Source: Brevibacillus porteri | Lineage (GTDB): Bacteria; Bacillota; Bacilli; Brevibacillales; Brevibacillaceae | Assembly: GCF_003013475.1 (NCBI RefSeq) | Contig: NZ_PXZO01000017.1 | Location: 229,893 to 293,892, forward strand | DNA: 64,000 nt | Direction of reading: 5' to 3' | Shown here: in pieces, positions 23,902-32,356 of the stretch | Position numbering within the stretch: position 1 is the first letter of the stretch | How the letters are laid out: each line of letters begins with the position of its first letter | Position numbers and translations under genes: made by a program | Notes under the pieces: generated by a model | Told to the model about the DNA's origin: nothing | Seen by the model: only the letters and a program-made list of their open reading frames with translations | Databases searched by the model: none

Positions 23902-24453
23902 TCACGAACGTAACTGCTCCCTGACTGCCACCAATGCAAAGCCGAGCAGATTTTCTCCCCGCCACTTTTCGGGCTGTTCCGCATGCGGATGATCGTGGGC
24001 CATCCCGATTCCCCATATCCGATCATAAGGACTCGCTTCCACAATAATGCGGTCACCTGTGTCCAAGAGGTATTCTTTCAAATCGGCATGCTGGCTGAAT
24101 TTTAATAGGTTTGCCTGGCGAACGATCGCTGTCTTGTTCGCATTCCACACAGCCTCGTCAAAGGAATGAACCTTTCGTCCCAATTCCTTCGCTTGTTTTG
24201 GATGGCTTTTCCTGAGTATTTCATCACGAATGGCAAGATCACCGAACAGCTCAGCCTTTTTCGCCATCATGTAATGCTCAGCGGTCAAGTACGTGATACC
24301 GTCCTCTACAAAAGCGGCCGGATACCATTGGCTGAAGCATGATTTATCGATAGTGCCTGACTCCTTCTGTGTATGTCCCCAAAAGAACAAGTATTTCACT
24401 CTGTTTTTTTGCGATTCTTTGATTAAGGTTTGGACGTTATACATGTGCTCCAT
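23902..24453 (-). CDS. NADAR family protein (YbiA-like N-glycosidase fold)
   Basis: A 183-aa cytosolic protein of the NADAR family, whose bacterial members (YbiA) hydrolyse N-glycosidic bonds in early riboflavin intermediates, and some of which reverse guanine ADP-ribosylation. Characteristic segments: FFWGH, CFSQWYPAAF, YLTAEHYMMAKKAELFGD, KQAKELGRKV, WNANKTAIVRQANLLKFSQH, LLDTGDRIIVEASPYDRIWGIG and GENLLGFALV. Stand-alone gene with GGGG upstream of the ATG. No toxin or ART gene is visible next to it, so a housekeeping metabolite-repair role is more likely. Confidence 0.9.
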   Translation of the reverse strand: MEHMYNVQTLIKESQKNRVKYLFFWGHTQKESGTIDKSCFSQWYPAAFVEDGITYLTAEHYMMAKKAELFGDLAIRDEILRKSHPKQAKELGRKVHSFDEAVWNANKTAIVRQANLLKFSQHADLKEYLLDTGDRIIVEASPYDRIWGIGMAHDHPHAEQPEKWRGENLLGFALVAVREQLRS

Positions 24454-24566
24454 CGTGTTATCCCCATCTTTCTTTTATAGACAATCCCATCCTCGGATAT
24501 TGAAACATATGGAAAATGGTACATTCATTTTATCTGAACCATCTACCTATCCGCAAATTTCTTACA

Positions 24567-24917
24567 TCACTTGCGAAGCAAGATGCCTGCCTGTGGTAAG
24601 GCTAGCCAGAAGCCCGATACAGGCATGGCAATCACCCCGACCACACATATGCCAAGAATCGTCCACCCGAAGGTAGCCGGCGGCTCCATTCCCTTCTTTT
24701 TCATCACCCAATCCGCCATATATCCGAGTAAAATCAACAAAAAGCCAAACATCATAAACCAGAAAGCAGCATCTTCCTCTCGCCCTACCGCATTCCAAAA
24801 GCCATTTGCGACGATCTGCTGAAGTGGCTCCGCGTAGAAAAAAAGTCCGACAACCGTATGCAGCAGTCCTGTCAGGATGAGAGTGAAACCCATTTGGCGC
24901 TTGATCCCATTTACCAT
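24567..24917 (-). CDS. Small four-helix membrane protein (DUF6463-like)
   Basis: A 116-aa protein with four hydrophobic segments: residues ~10-28 (FTLILTGLLHTVVGLFFY), ~51-68 (FWFMMFGFLLILLGYMADW), ~83-98 and a final amphipathic stretch. The LHT and GWxxxG spacing resembles the DUF6463 family. No function is known. AGGAG lies about eight bases before the ATG. Followed by a short gap and no clear terminator; the small gene at 24948 lies just upstream on the same strand. Confidence 0.75.
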   Translation of the reverse strand: MVNGIKRQMGFTLILTGLLHTVVGLFFYAEPLQQIVANGFWNAVGREEDAAFWFMMFGFLLILLGYMADWVMKKKGMEPPATFGWTILGICVVGVIAMPVSGFWLALPQAGILLRK

Positions 24918-24947
24918 GTCATTTCTCTCCTCTCAATTTGGCCTATT

Positions 24948-25142
24948 CTATTCCTTGGAAATGTTGATTTTATGAGCTTTCGGACGTTCCTGTTCATCCT
25001 GTAACGCATCGATCATGCTGTCGATCACTGACCGCGATGCGAGTAGCCATTCTTTGCAGGCATTTTTCACATGTCGCTTGGTTTCATGCTGTTCCATATT
25101 CCCGAAAATCGTCAGCACCCGATTCAATCCAGTACGTCTCAA
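24948..25142 (-). CDS. Possible small protein, 64 aa, coupled to the ArsA-type ATPase gene
   Basis: Unrecognised. A TTG at 25142 overlaps the stop of the ATPase gene (ATTGA), suggesting translational coupling; a second possible start is ATG 25097, giving 49 aa. The protein is charged and helical (KRHVKNACKEWLLASRSVIDSMIDALQDEQ) with one Cys. There is no good independent ribosome site. Its position directly downstream of the ATPase on the same strand is the main reason to list it. Confidence 0.45.
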   Translation of the reverse strand: MRRTGLNRVLTIFGNMEQHETKRHVKNACKEWLLASRSVIDSMIDALQDEQERPKAHKINISKE

Positions 25143-26323
25143 TGTTGGGCAGCCCCTTCCCTTGCGCTAAAACGAATGATCAGCCGATCTTCCGCATATT
25201 TCGCTCCCGTAACCTGTCGTCCCATTAATACTCGTGGCAAGATGACTTTTCGCTTGTAGGCACCCGCATTTACGGTCAATTCATCCCCTGTTTGCGTTAA
25301 ATCCAAGGCTGCTTTATCTACAAAAGGAATCGTCAGCTCCAAATGCATCTCGCCGTCGACTTCTCGAATCAGTTCCGTTCTGCCCTGATAAAGCTTGGCG
25401 GATGGGTCTTCTGTTCCAAAAACGATGTCAGCCAATTCTTCTAGAATGGGCAACCCAATCACTTCTTTTGGCATCATTGGTGCTTTCAAAATCGGGAGCG
25501 GCTGAAAGTTTTCCACGATTTCGTTCTCATACTTTCGTTGCAGCTCTCGCCAGTGGGCAAAAAATCCTTCTCCCGCTTCATCCGGAAGCACCCGATTCAC
25601 AATGATCGCATCCGTATTGAACCCGAACAGATTCAAGTACGTGAACGAGCGCTTTGCTTCCGCAAGCACCATTTTTTCTGGGTTTACGACGATCCTCACT
25701 GATGTAATCTCTGGGTCCAAAACAATTCGTTGCATTTCCTCCAGCCCCCGAGCGAGCTGCTCGACACTGTCTAGCACATCATCAGAAGGAAGTTCCACTT
25801 TGTTGACGATCTTGGCCACTGGGCGAACGAGTTTGATCAGCTTGCGCTCCGTCGGAAAAATTTTCTCCAACCACCAATTCAATACGTTCGGATAACTGAG
25901 CAGACGTAGTGTTTCTCCGGTTGGGGCACAATCTACTACCAGGACGTCGAACTGCCCGCTCATGGCGTGTTCCTTGATCTGTAGCAAACTGAACAATTCC
26001 TCCATACCAGGAAAAACGAGCATCTCCTCCGTTGTTATATCAGTCAGCTGTGCTTTGTCGAGCAGTGTTGTCAGCCATCCCTGAACGGCTCCCCAGTTGC
26101 GCTCGGTTTCCCGCAAGCTATTTACTTCCTGGCCCCATAAATTTTCGCTGATTGGTACGGGATCTGGTCCGATCACAGTCCCCAATGAATCTGCCAAACT
26201 GTGTGCGGCATCCGTACTGAGTACGAGCGTCCTCTTTCCCTGCTTTGCCAGCTTAACAGCCGTTGCTGCTGCGACACTCGTCTTCCCAACCCCACCTTTT
26301 CCGGTATAAATGACGATTCTCAT
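25139..26323 (-). CDS. ArsA/Get3-type ATPase with C-terminal HSP20-like domain
   Basis: A 394-aa deviant-Walker P-loop ATPase: GKGGVGKTS with the signature lysine at the N-terminus, STDAAHSLADSLG switch, LVVDCAPTGETLRLLS, and a C-terminal beta-rich segment (GEMHLELTIPFVDKAALDLTQ...LIIRFS) that looks like the alpha-crystallin-like ArsA_HSP20 domain. No arsB, arsR or arsC is nearby, so arsenite export is not supported; such proteins may act as Get3-like chaperones. ATG 26323 has AAGGAG nine bases upstream; GTG 26341 does not. The promoter overlaps a palindrome shared with the neighbouring MarR gene. Confidence 0.88.
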   Translation of the reverse strand: MRIVIYTGKGGVGKTSVAAATAVKLAKQGKRTLVLSTDAAHSLADSLGTVIGPDPVPISENLWGQEVNSLRETERNWGAVQGWLTTLLDKAQLTDITTEEMLVFPGMEELFSLLQIKEHAMSGQFDVLVVDCAPTGETLRLLSYPNVLNWWLEKIFPTERKLIKLVRPVAKIVNKVELPSDDVLDSVEQLARGLEEMQRIVLDPEITSVRIVVNPEKMVLAEAKRSFTYLNLFGFNTDAIIVNRVLPDEAGEGFFAHWRELQRKYENEIVENFQPLPILKAPMMPKEVIGLPILEELADIVFGTEDPSAKLYQGRTELIREVDGEMHLELTIPFVDKAALDLTQTGDELTVNAGAYKRKVILPRVLMGRQVTGAKYAEDRLIIRFSAREGAAQH

Positions 26324-26348
26324 CTCGACTCTCTCCTTCACGATCCAT

Positions 26349-26368
26349 TTAATACGTTTTCGTAGTAA
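26349..26368. promoter_or_regulatory. Putative MarR operator upstream of the ArsA-type gene
   Basis: TTAATACGTTTTCGTAGTAA, an imperfect palindrome. It matches 18 of 20 bases with the sequence upstream of the marR gene. On the minus strand it covers TTGTCT-16-TATTAA, a plausible promoter, so binding would block transcription. Confidence 0.6.
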
Positions 26369-26399
26369 TTAGACAAAAAAAGAAGCAGGCTCGAACCGA

Positions 26400-26876
26400 C
26401 TATTCCTCAATGTTGATCTTGACGGAACGAACCTTTGTTTCGCGCGGCTTGACAGGTCCTCCATCCTGAAATACCTTGGCTGCCTTGAGTAAAAGGGTGG
26501 TGAATTGCTCCATTTCTTCCGGTGTAAATGCTTCCTGAAGCCTGCCCAGCATCGCCAACATCATTTGCTCCGATTCTTTTGCGAGCTGTTTGCCTGGTTG
26601 TGTCAGTGTGACGAGCTTCACCCGTTGATCCTCTACAGAGGTCGCCCTCGCGATGTATCCTTTGCGTTCAAGCCGTTTCGCGATGCTGGTCATCGAACTA
26701 AGCGGCGCCCCCATCTCTTGCGCTAGCTCTGACATGGTCAAATCTCCGCGGAACAGCAATATGAGGAGAGTCGACAAATCGGAGCGAGTCAGTTTTTCTT
26801 CAAGCTGCATCGTATCAGACATAAAAGCGAACGGACGCAAACCGGTTTTCAGAAAGAGGTCGTATAGTTGCTGCAT
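26400..26876 (-). CDS. MarR family transcriptional regulator
   Basis: A 158-aa winged-helix regulator: LSTLLILLFRGDLTMSELAQEMGAPLSSMTSIAKRLERKGYIARATSVEDQRVKLVTLT contains the recognition helix and the DxR wing of the family. AAGGAG nine bases before ATG. It is adjacent to and upstream of the ArsA-type ATPase on the same strand, and near-identical palindromes lie before both genes, so it most likely represses itself and the ATPase. The effector is unknown. Confidence 0.9.
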   Translation of the reverse strand: MQQLYDLFLKTGLRPFAFMSDTMQLEEKLTRSDLSTLLILLFRGDLTMSELAQEMGAPLSSMTSIAKRLERKGYIARATSVEDQRVKLVTLTQPGKQLAKESEQMMLAMLGRLQEAFTPEEMEQFTTLLLKAAKVFQDGGPVKPRETKVRSVKINIEE

Positions 26877-26890
26877 ACCGGTGACTCCTT

Positions 26891-26910
26891 TTAGTACGAT
26901 TTCGTAGTAA
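26891..26910. promoter_or_regulatory. Putative MarR operator upstream of marR
   Basis: TTAGTACGATTTCGTAGTAA, a near-palindrome 15 bp upstream of the marR start codon, and the twin of the site at 26349-26368. Confidence 0.6.
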
Positions 26911-26961
26911 TTTCCTCTTCAATTTATTACATATTTTAGGGAATGTCAACAGGCGCAAAAA

Positions 26962-26991
26962 GTATACCTTGCTGGGCTGACGTACATATTA
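26962..26991 (+). promoter_or_regulatory. Sigma-G (forespore) type promoter of sspH
   Basis: GTATA at 26962-26966 and CATATTA at 26985-26991 with an 18-bp spacer match the sigma-G pattern (GHATR, 18 bp, CATnnTA) known for small acid-soluble spore protein genes. Confidence 0.75.
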
Positions 26992-27021
26992 AGGCTGTTA
27001 CGAATGACAGGAGGAATCAAA

Positions 27022-27210
27022 ATGAATAAACAGCGCGCGAAAGAAATCGCCTCTTCACCCGTTATGGCGAATGTTACCTGCGATGGAATACCCGTATACA
27101 TCCAGCACATCGATGATGACAACGACATGGCGAGGATTTACCCGCTCAATCAGCCGGATCAGGAGATGAGTGTTCCTGTAGCCAGCTTGCGGGAGCACGG
27201 TGAGTACTGA
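27022..27210 (+). CDS. sspH: Small acid-soluble spore protein H
   Basis: A 62-aa member of the SspH family, minor SASPs made in the forespore. The conserved N-terminus MNKQRAKEIASSPVMANVTCDGIPVYIQHID is typical and the length fits the ~59-aa family. The start ATG 27022 has AGGAGGAA six bases upstream; a further ATG at 27004 precedes the ribosome site and is rejected. A forespore-type promoter upstream and a strong terminator downstream make it a monocistronic sporulation gene. It shows that the organism forms endospores. Confidence 0.92.
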   Translation: MNKQRAKEIASSPVMANVTCDGIPVYIQHIDDDNDMARIYPLNQPDQEMSVPVASLREHGEY

Positions 27211-27237
27211 TTTTCGTCACTTTTCATGAATGAAGGA

Positions 27238-27269
27238 GGGGACCTGTAGCGAATCACAGGTCCCCTTTT
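27238..27269 (+). terminator. Rho-independent terminator of sspH
   Basis: GGGGACCTGT, 8-base loop, ACAGGTCCCC, then TTTTG: a perfect 10-bp stem. Confidence 0.9.
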
Positions 27270-27272
27270 GAT

Positions 27273-29453
27273 TTACAGCAGACCTTGGATAAACGGCTGC
27301 TCCAAATGCTCCATCATCTTTTTTTGACTGGCTGCTATTTTTGCTGCGATCTGCTCCCTGCGTGCGATTGCATCCCAGGTACAAATGAGAATTCGTTCCG
27401 CTAATAGTGGCTCATCTGTGGAGACAAGGAGCTCCGGTAGACCCAAGGAGTAAGCGAAGTCGATGCTTTTGATGCGATACGCTAAGCAGACGAATGGAAC
27501 TCCAGCAGCGGCACTCAGCACATTGGCATGCAGCTTAAAGTTAATCGTCGCCTGAAACCCTTTCATCAGCTCCAGCATTTTTGAATGGTCGTGTAGCTCC
27601 AAGTCGAGGATCGTATGCGTTGGATCGCCGATTTTTTTGTGCAGTCTTTTTATGGCTTCCCGATCCGGTCCCCACATCGTCAGCAAATGGATATCGTAGC
27701 CTAACTTGATGAGCCTCTTGGCTGCATACACCAGCGCATCCTCTACGGCGTCCTCGTTTTTCCCATAGATGCGATTATAGGATGTCCCCCAGTTGATACC
27801 AATGGTTAATCGCTTGCTTTTGTCTACCTCTGCTGCTGGTGATGCAGGAAGGAGCAGCATTCCCGGGTCTCCGCTGATCCATGCTTTGCCTACTCCCGCT
27901 TGCTGGAGGTATTGAAGAGTAACCGGTCCTCGTACACCAAAGAACGTAGCGTGTTCCGCGATTTTTTGCAGCGTCTCGCTCATCTTTTCATTGCCTGTCA
28001 TGAGCTTCGTCGTTAATATGCCAGAGGAATCGAGCTGCACCTTATCCTGTGAATCGAATCCGCTCCCCCAGATCCATAGCCGCTTTTTCTGTTCAACTGC
28101 TCGATAGGCTACATCCACATAACCGGGGACAAGAAGCGAGCCTCCCCCCAAAACGACGGTGTCATATTCGCTTAAATCGTTGAGGTCAACCCCTGGCAGC
28201 GAAGGAATCACCTTGTATTTTGCTGGGTCGAGATATTTTCGGGACAAATCGTGAAAGGCATGCCACATCAGTTCGTCACCCAAATTTTTGAACCCTAGCC
28301 AACCTACGTACAAGACTTTTTTCATATTCGTCTGACCTCCCCCATTCTTCACTTGAGCGTAGATGGTAAGTAAGGAGGCACATTTCTGCGTGATATGAAA
28401 ATTGGATTGGACCCATGCTCTTCCTAGACCTCCTATTTCCTTCAACTGACTCCGGTTTCGGCACGCTTGACGCAGAGCGCTATCGATCAACTGAGGAGAT
28501 GGCTTCTGCACAGAGGAGTGGTCACCGAAGTAACAGTCCCAAGCCAAATCGTAAGACGAAGGCGCGACCAAACCGACGTAGCCATGATTTCCGATCGCAA
28601 GCACAGGCTTTCCACACGCCATCGCCTCGAGTGCGACCCTGCCTGTTCCAATCACCAAATCACTGATTGCGTAATACGGTCGGACATCGGTTTGCTCCCC
28701 TACCATGTGGATATAGGGCTGCCCTGCTGCTTTATTCAACGCTTTTGCCAGCTCATGTACATGAATGGACTGGGCACCCGAACCCACCACCACGATATGC
28801 AGGTTGGGGATTTCACTACGCAATGTTTTGGTTGCTCGCAACACCATGTTGCACACCGTTGCTTTTTGCCAAGCCAGCCTGCTCACATATGTCACCACTG
28901 TGGCATCAGACGGCAAGGAAGGCAGCTTCACCATTTTTACAGAGTCAGGCCGGAAATCTTCCACATCAATCCCATTGGAAATGAGTGTGGTTTTCACCCC
29001 TAGCTTTTCCCAGAATAGTTGGACAGGTTTGCTCACACTGATGACAGCGGAACAGAGCTGTGCCACTTTTATCGCTTCATCCTTTGGATAGTACGTGCCA
29101 TGCAAGGTAAATACGACGGGTATGCCCAACTGATTAGCGGCAGTAGCGGCGAGTAAGCCTGAAGGAGTCTGATGCACATGGACGATGCTAATGCCATGCT
29201 TCTTCATAACCCCCTGGTAACTCTCGATCAAATGCTGCCCGCGTGCCGAGAGGGGTTCCCATACGGAGTCGATTCGTTCAACTAAAAAACCTGCATCGAC
29301 AAACGCTTGATAGAGGGGGCCGTTCCCGCCAGCATTAAACAGTTGGGCGCCCTTTTTTTGCAACGCTTTGCCTATGCTAAGAACATGTGTCTCGGTTCCG
29401 CCTGTCCCCAAATTATCCAGCACCATCAAGATGCAATCATTACTGCTATTCAA
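27273..29453 (-). CDS. Glycosyltransferase family 4 fused to polysaccharide pyruvyltransferase, 726 aa
   Basis: Two domains in one frame. Residues ~1-370 are a GT4 retaining glycosyltransferase (LDNLGTGGTETHVLS at the N-terminus, VFTLHGTYYP, ISNGIDVEDFRPD, VVVGSG, and the C-terminal IGTGRVALEAMACGKPVLA). From Met377 a CsaB/WcaK-type pyruvyltransferase begins (KKVLYVGWLGFKNLGDELMW, VVLGGGSLL, FFGVRGPVTL, ISGDPGMLL, KLHANVLSAAAGVPFVCLAY). The start TTG 29453 has AAGGGGGTG upstream. GGGGGAGG also stands nine bases before the codon of Met377, so the second domain could be made separately. Last gene of a glycosylation operon, five bases after the GT2 stop. Probably modifies a surface polysaccharide or glycoprotein. 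Confidence 0.85.
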   Translation of the reverse strand: MNSSNDCILMVLDNLGTGGTETHVLSIGKALQKKGAQLFNAGGNGPLYQAFVDAGFLVERIDSVWEPLSARGQHLIESYQGVMKKHGISIVHVHQTPSGLLAATAANQLGIPVVFTLHGTYYPKDEAIKVAQLCSAVISVSKPVQLFWEKLGVKTTLISNGIDVEDFRPDSVKMVKLPSLPSDATVVTYVSRLAWQKATVCNMVLRATKTLRSEIPNLHIVVVGSGAQSIHVHELAKALNKAAGQPYIHMVGEQTDVRPYYAISDLVIGTGRVALEAMACGKPVLAIGNHGYVGLVAPSSYDLAWDCYFGDHSSVQKPSPQLIDSALRQACRNRSQLKEIGGLGRAWVQSNFHITQKCASLLTIYAQVKNGGGQTNMKKVLYVGWLGFKNLGDELMWHAFHDLSRKYLDPAKYKVIPSLPGVDLNDLSEYDTVVLGGGSLLVPGYVDVAYRAVEQKKRLWIWGSGFDSQDKVQLDSSGILTTKLMTGNEKMSETLQKIAEHATFFGVRGPVTLQYLQQAGVGKAWISGDPGMLLLPASPAAEVDKSKRLTIGINWGTSYNRIYGKNEDAVEDALVYAAKRLIKLGYDIHLLTMWGPDREAIKRLHKKIGDPTHTILDLELHDHSKMLELMKGFQATINFKLHANVLSAAAGVPFVCLAYRIKSIDFAYSLGLPELLVSTDEPLLAERILICTWDAIARREQIAAKIAASQKKMMEHLEQPFIQGLL

Positions 29454-29457
29454 ATTT

Positions 29458-30171
29458 TCACACCCCCTTTTTCCGATAATAGTGCGCCGAACGCTGCTCA
29501 GCGTGGATTCGGTAATAGTACAACGCTTCTGCGATATTGTTGACGTCTGCTCTCGCATTCAAGGCTTTGGCGATAAATTCGTAGTCTTCTGCACCGTCGA
29601 TCCGACGAGTCGGGCCACCAACCTGATCAAACAAGCGCCCCCGAAACATGCAGGTACCGTGACAGACACAGTGTCCGCCTTTCCCATATACCTTGCGAAT
29701 GTCATCGCCGTACTTGATCCAAGTAGCAAGCTCCTTTTTTTCCGGGTGATCGGACGAAAACGCGTAATAATTCGTACCGACCAAATCAATCTGGGGATGA
29801 CTTTTTAAATACTCAACCTGCCGCGAAAGGCGCAGGACATGAGAGAAATCATCCGAGTCCTGATTCGCGATGAACTCACCTCGGCTCATGTAGTGTCCGC
29901 AGTTGATGGCACCCGCAAAGCCAACATTGCGAGGGAGCGCATGAATCAGTACCTGATTGTCTCCCGGAAAAAACCTTTCATTTTGTTCCAGCCACTCTCT
30001 GGCGACTTCTACCGATTGATCCGTCGAAGCATCATCAATCAGGACAATTTCCCAATTCTCATAGGTTTGCTGAAGTATGCTGTCCAGACACTCTCGTATA
30101 TAAGCAGCCCTGTTAAAATTCGTAATAACGACACTTACGAGACCCTCTATTCGCTGTTTTGCCAATTTCAT
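29458..30171 (-). CDS. Glycosyltransferase family 2
   Basis: A 237-aa inverting glycosyltransferase with GT-A fold: LVSVVITNFNRAAYIRECLDSILQQTYENWEIVLIDDASTD at the N-terminus (nucleotide-binding), the NQDSDD metal-binding region and a C-terminal GAEDYEFIAKAL catalytic-base segment. It is cytosolic, with no membrane segment. AAGGAGGGA lies directly before the ATG. Middle gene of the operon; the downstream GT4 gene starts at once after its stop, indicating coupling. It transfers a sugar from a nucleotide sugar to an unknown acceptor, plausibly a spore-surface or cell-surface component. Confidence 0.88.
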   Translation of the reverse strand: MKLAKQRIEGLVSVVITNFNRAAYIRECLDSILQQTYENWEIVLIDDASTDQSVEVAREWLEQNERFFPGDNQVLIHALPRNVGFAGAINCGHYMSRGEFIANQDSDDFSHVLRLSRQVEYLKSHPQIDLVGTNYYAFSSDHPEKKELATWIKYGDDIRKVYGKGGHCVCHGTCMFRGRLFDQVGGPTRRIDGAEDYEFIAKALNARADVNNIAEALYYYRIHAEQRSAHYYRKKGV

Positions 30172-30211
30172 TCCCTCCTTCCAGTCTTCTTGATTTCACA
30201 TCGCATCCTCG

Positions 30212-31720
30212 CTACCGTCCTTTCACCAGAAACTGCATGGCTTCCACGTGGTCACCCGCAATCTGTTCGACGGCAGGGGGCATTCCGGAGCTGGCGAAGT
30301 GTTTTTCTGGCCGGAGTCGGTTGGAGGAGAAGCTGTTCACCTGATGAACCAATTCCATCTTTACACCTGCCTGTGCGTATACTGCTTGTGCTTTAGGCGG
30401 GCAAAGCAGTATGGGCCACCCGAGCGGAGCAACCGCCTCCCTGCGTAAGGCAAAGGGGACGGTCACCATAGACCCGATCCCCAAATCTTTACGATTCAAA
30501 GCCAAGTTGAGAGCTTGGCGACAAGCCACAAAAACGTTGTCAGCGCAAGGCTGATTCAAAAAAATAGAAACATCATTCAACGCAACATCCACGCCGCACT
30601 GGCATGCGAGTACAAATGGATACAAATCATGCGCGGTCATGATCACATCCGCATCGACAAGCAGCAGGATGTCGCCTTTCGCCAAACTAGCCCCAATCGC
30701 CCGTCCTGTGTCTACTCCCAATGCGTATGGGAACTCTACGGTCGTCGCTCCGCATTCACGGGCAAGCTGTGCTGTTTGATCATCCGAGCCATTGACGACC
30801 ACTATAATTTCAACTGGCTCCAGCCGAAGAACTTCACGGATCACCTGCTGGATTGTCGCTGCTTCGTTAAGGGCTGGAATGATTACGGATACCGTTTTCC
30901 CGCTGTACAGACTTGTTTGTCGCAAGGGCCATTTCCCTACCTGCGTAACTGGTATACCTCTGTTTGTACCGCTCACATTCTCTGCTAGATCTCTTCGCCT
31001 GCCTCCATCGGACAATCCACCACGAAAAGGAAGATGTGAGACAAGATCAAGCTGTTCGGCAATCACCAGCTTTTCATACAAAGAGAGCTCTTTGAGCAAC
31101 GAACCGTGGAGCTGAGGCAAAAACAACCTTTCTTCCGTCCCCGTTCCTATGATTTGCGCGGTAATAGACAGCCCGCCCACAACTGCCCGCTTGTGGGCTT
31201 GTGCAGGCTGTGCCAACTGTTCCACTCCGATTTTGGAAAGTGCCTCTCTGGTCATCGCGTGAGGTGTGTCCAGCAAGGAAGCTTCACGCAGGTCAGAGCG
31301 ACCGAAGAGGTTATTTACCAGCAAGGAAAAACTGTGGATGGGCTGTGGTTTTATCATCTTTCTGTTCCGAGAATCATGCTGGGGCAAAACGACCTGTGCC
31401 TTTCCATATAAAATCGGGAACAAGAAGCGCTGCAATCCAGACAGCGAATCGATTTGCTCTTCGCCGAGAAAAAGCAGGACACTCCCTCTCGCATGCTTCG
31501 CAGCCTCTCTCCTCCATGAAAACAGATTCTCAGCATCCTCTGCAGAAACGGCGCGAATACCAGCGCCAAGCTCCAGGGTCCATTTCGAAATCACAATGAT
31601 CTCCAGTGGGGCAAGCTGCTTACAAACGGCAATCAGCTTTGGCAGATGAGCTGTCCCATGCATGGCAGGAATGAGAATGGAAAGGGGCGCTTGGCCCCTT
31701 CTCCCTTGCCGCCCAGCCAT
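30212..31720 (-). CDS. Tandem-domain glycosyltransferase (two GT-A domains), 502 aa
   Basis: The C-terminal half (from ~residue 268) is a clear family 2 glycosyltransferase of the dolichol-phosphate-mannose-synthase type: VSVIIPALNEAATIQQVIREVLRLEPVEIIVVVNGSDDQT and LLLVDADVIM. The N-terminal half (LSILIPAMHGTAHLPKLIAVCKQLAPLEIIVIS...) repeats the same layout in degenerate form, lacking an obvious DxD, so it may be a non-catalytic copy. No transmembrane helices. The start ATG overlaps the stop of the upstream small gene as TAATG. It continues the glycosylation operon. Confidence 0.82.
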   Translation of the reverse strand: MAGRQGRRGQAPLSILIPAMHGTAHLPKLIAVCKQLAPLEIIVISKWTLELGAGIRAVSAEDAENLFSWRREAAKHARGSVLLFLGEEQIDSLSGLQRFLFPILYGKAQVVLPQHDSRNRKMIKPQPIHSFSLLVNNLFGRSDLREASLLDTPHAMTREALSKIGVEQLAQPAQAHKRAVVGGLSITAQIIGTGTEERLFLPQLHGSLLKELSLYEKLVIAEQLDLVSHLPFRGGLSDGGRRRDLAENVSGTNRGIPVTQVGKWPLRQTSLYSGKTVSVIIPALNEAATIQQVIREVLRLEPVEIIVVVNGSDDQTAQLARECGATTVEFPYALGVDTGRAIGASLAKGDILLLVDADVIMTAHDLYPFVLACQCGVDVALNDVSIFLNQPCADNVFVACRQALNLALNRKDLGIGSMVTVPFALRREAVAPLGWPILLCPPKAQAVYAQAGVKMELVHQVNSFSSNRLRPEKHFASSGMPPAVEQIAGDHVEAMQFLVKGR

Positions 31721-31917
31721 TAGACGACGCGCACATACGTGATGCGGTCGAGTTGAAATACAACTGTTTGACCGCTGCCATAGCCTGGCTCACTTGCTGC
31801 ACGCACGGTTAATGTCGAATTGGTCACACCGAGCAACTCACCGGAAACCACATCAAATCCAGTTACGACTTGTACGCTATCGCCTATAAACGTTCTCAAT
31901 TTCTGTGCATAGTTCAT
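31720..31917 (-). CDS. Small DUF2642-like protein, 65 aa
   Basis: Compact beta-rich protein with SM-like layout: GDSVQVVTGFDVVSGELLGVTNSTLTVRAA then VVFQLDRITYVRVV. It resembles the DUF2642 group found in spore-coat-associated proteins of Bacillales. AAGGAGGAG precedes the ATG; the stop overlaps the next gene's start. Its position before three glycosyltransferases and the sporulation context suggest a spore-surface role, an inference only. Confidence 0.7.
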   Translation of the reverse strand: MNYAQKLRTFIGDSVQVVTGFDVVSGELLGVTNSTLTVRAASEPGYGSGQTVVFQLDRITYVRVV

Positions 31918-31931
31918 TTGTCTTCTCCTCC

Positions 31932-32306
31932 TTACACCTCTTGAACAGAGTTAATTTGCGCGAAACGAATCAGCACACGAGTACCGCCTGACTCTATGAT
32001 TTCAGCATAGTCCCGGCCAACCTCATCCAGGACGCCTGTGACACTCCCTGCATCTGTTCCCAGCTCAACGGTTTCATGCAAATAACGCAGCAGCACTTTT
32101 CGAAAAGAATCACGTCGCAAATCACTGTGGTTTTCTTGCATAAATGCGGCGAACTCATCTGCATACAGCTCTTTGCGAAGCGAACTGCGAATGGCTTCTT
32201 CCTTGTCATTTGCGTGTCCTTCGTCTGTCCGTTCTTTTCCCCAGACGAGACGCCGCAGCCCTTGAAAATACTCTTTCAACTCTTTTTCATTCACAATTAA
32301 TTTCAT
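31932..32306 (-). CDS. DUF2642-like protein with charged N-terminal region, 124 aa
   Basis: First gene of the glycosylation operon. The N-terminal two thirds are charged and helical (KELKEYFQGLRRLVWG, LRRDSFRKVLLRYLHETV); the last ~45 residues (ELGTDAGSVTGVLDEVGRDYAEIIESGGTRVLIRFAQINSVQEV) repeat the beta-rich layout of the 65-aa protein encoded downstream. No signal peptide. AAGGAG lies thirteen bases before the ATG. The function is unknown; a structural spore-layer protein is possible. Confidence 0.68.
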   Translation of the reverse strand: MKLIVNEKELKEYFQGLRRLVWGKERTDEGHANDKEEAIRSSLRKELYADEFAAFMQENHSDLRRDSFRKVLLRYLHETVELGTDAGSVTGVLDEVGRDYAEIIESGGTRVLIRFAQINSVQEV

Positions 32307-32356
32307 CTGGTCACTCTCATCTCCTTGATCCTACTCTTTTGATTTATTTTTCGCCG

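Noticed and set aside
25139..26323. Arsenic-resistance function for the ArsA-type ATPase
   Set aside because: No arsR, arsB, arsC or Acr3 gene nearby; the single-copy ATPase with HSP20-like end fits Get3-like proteins better.
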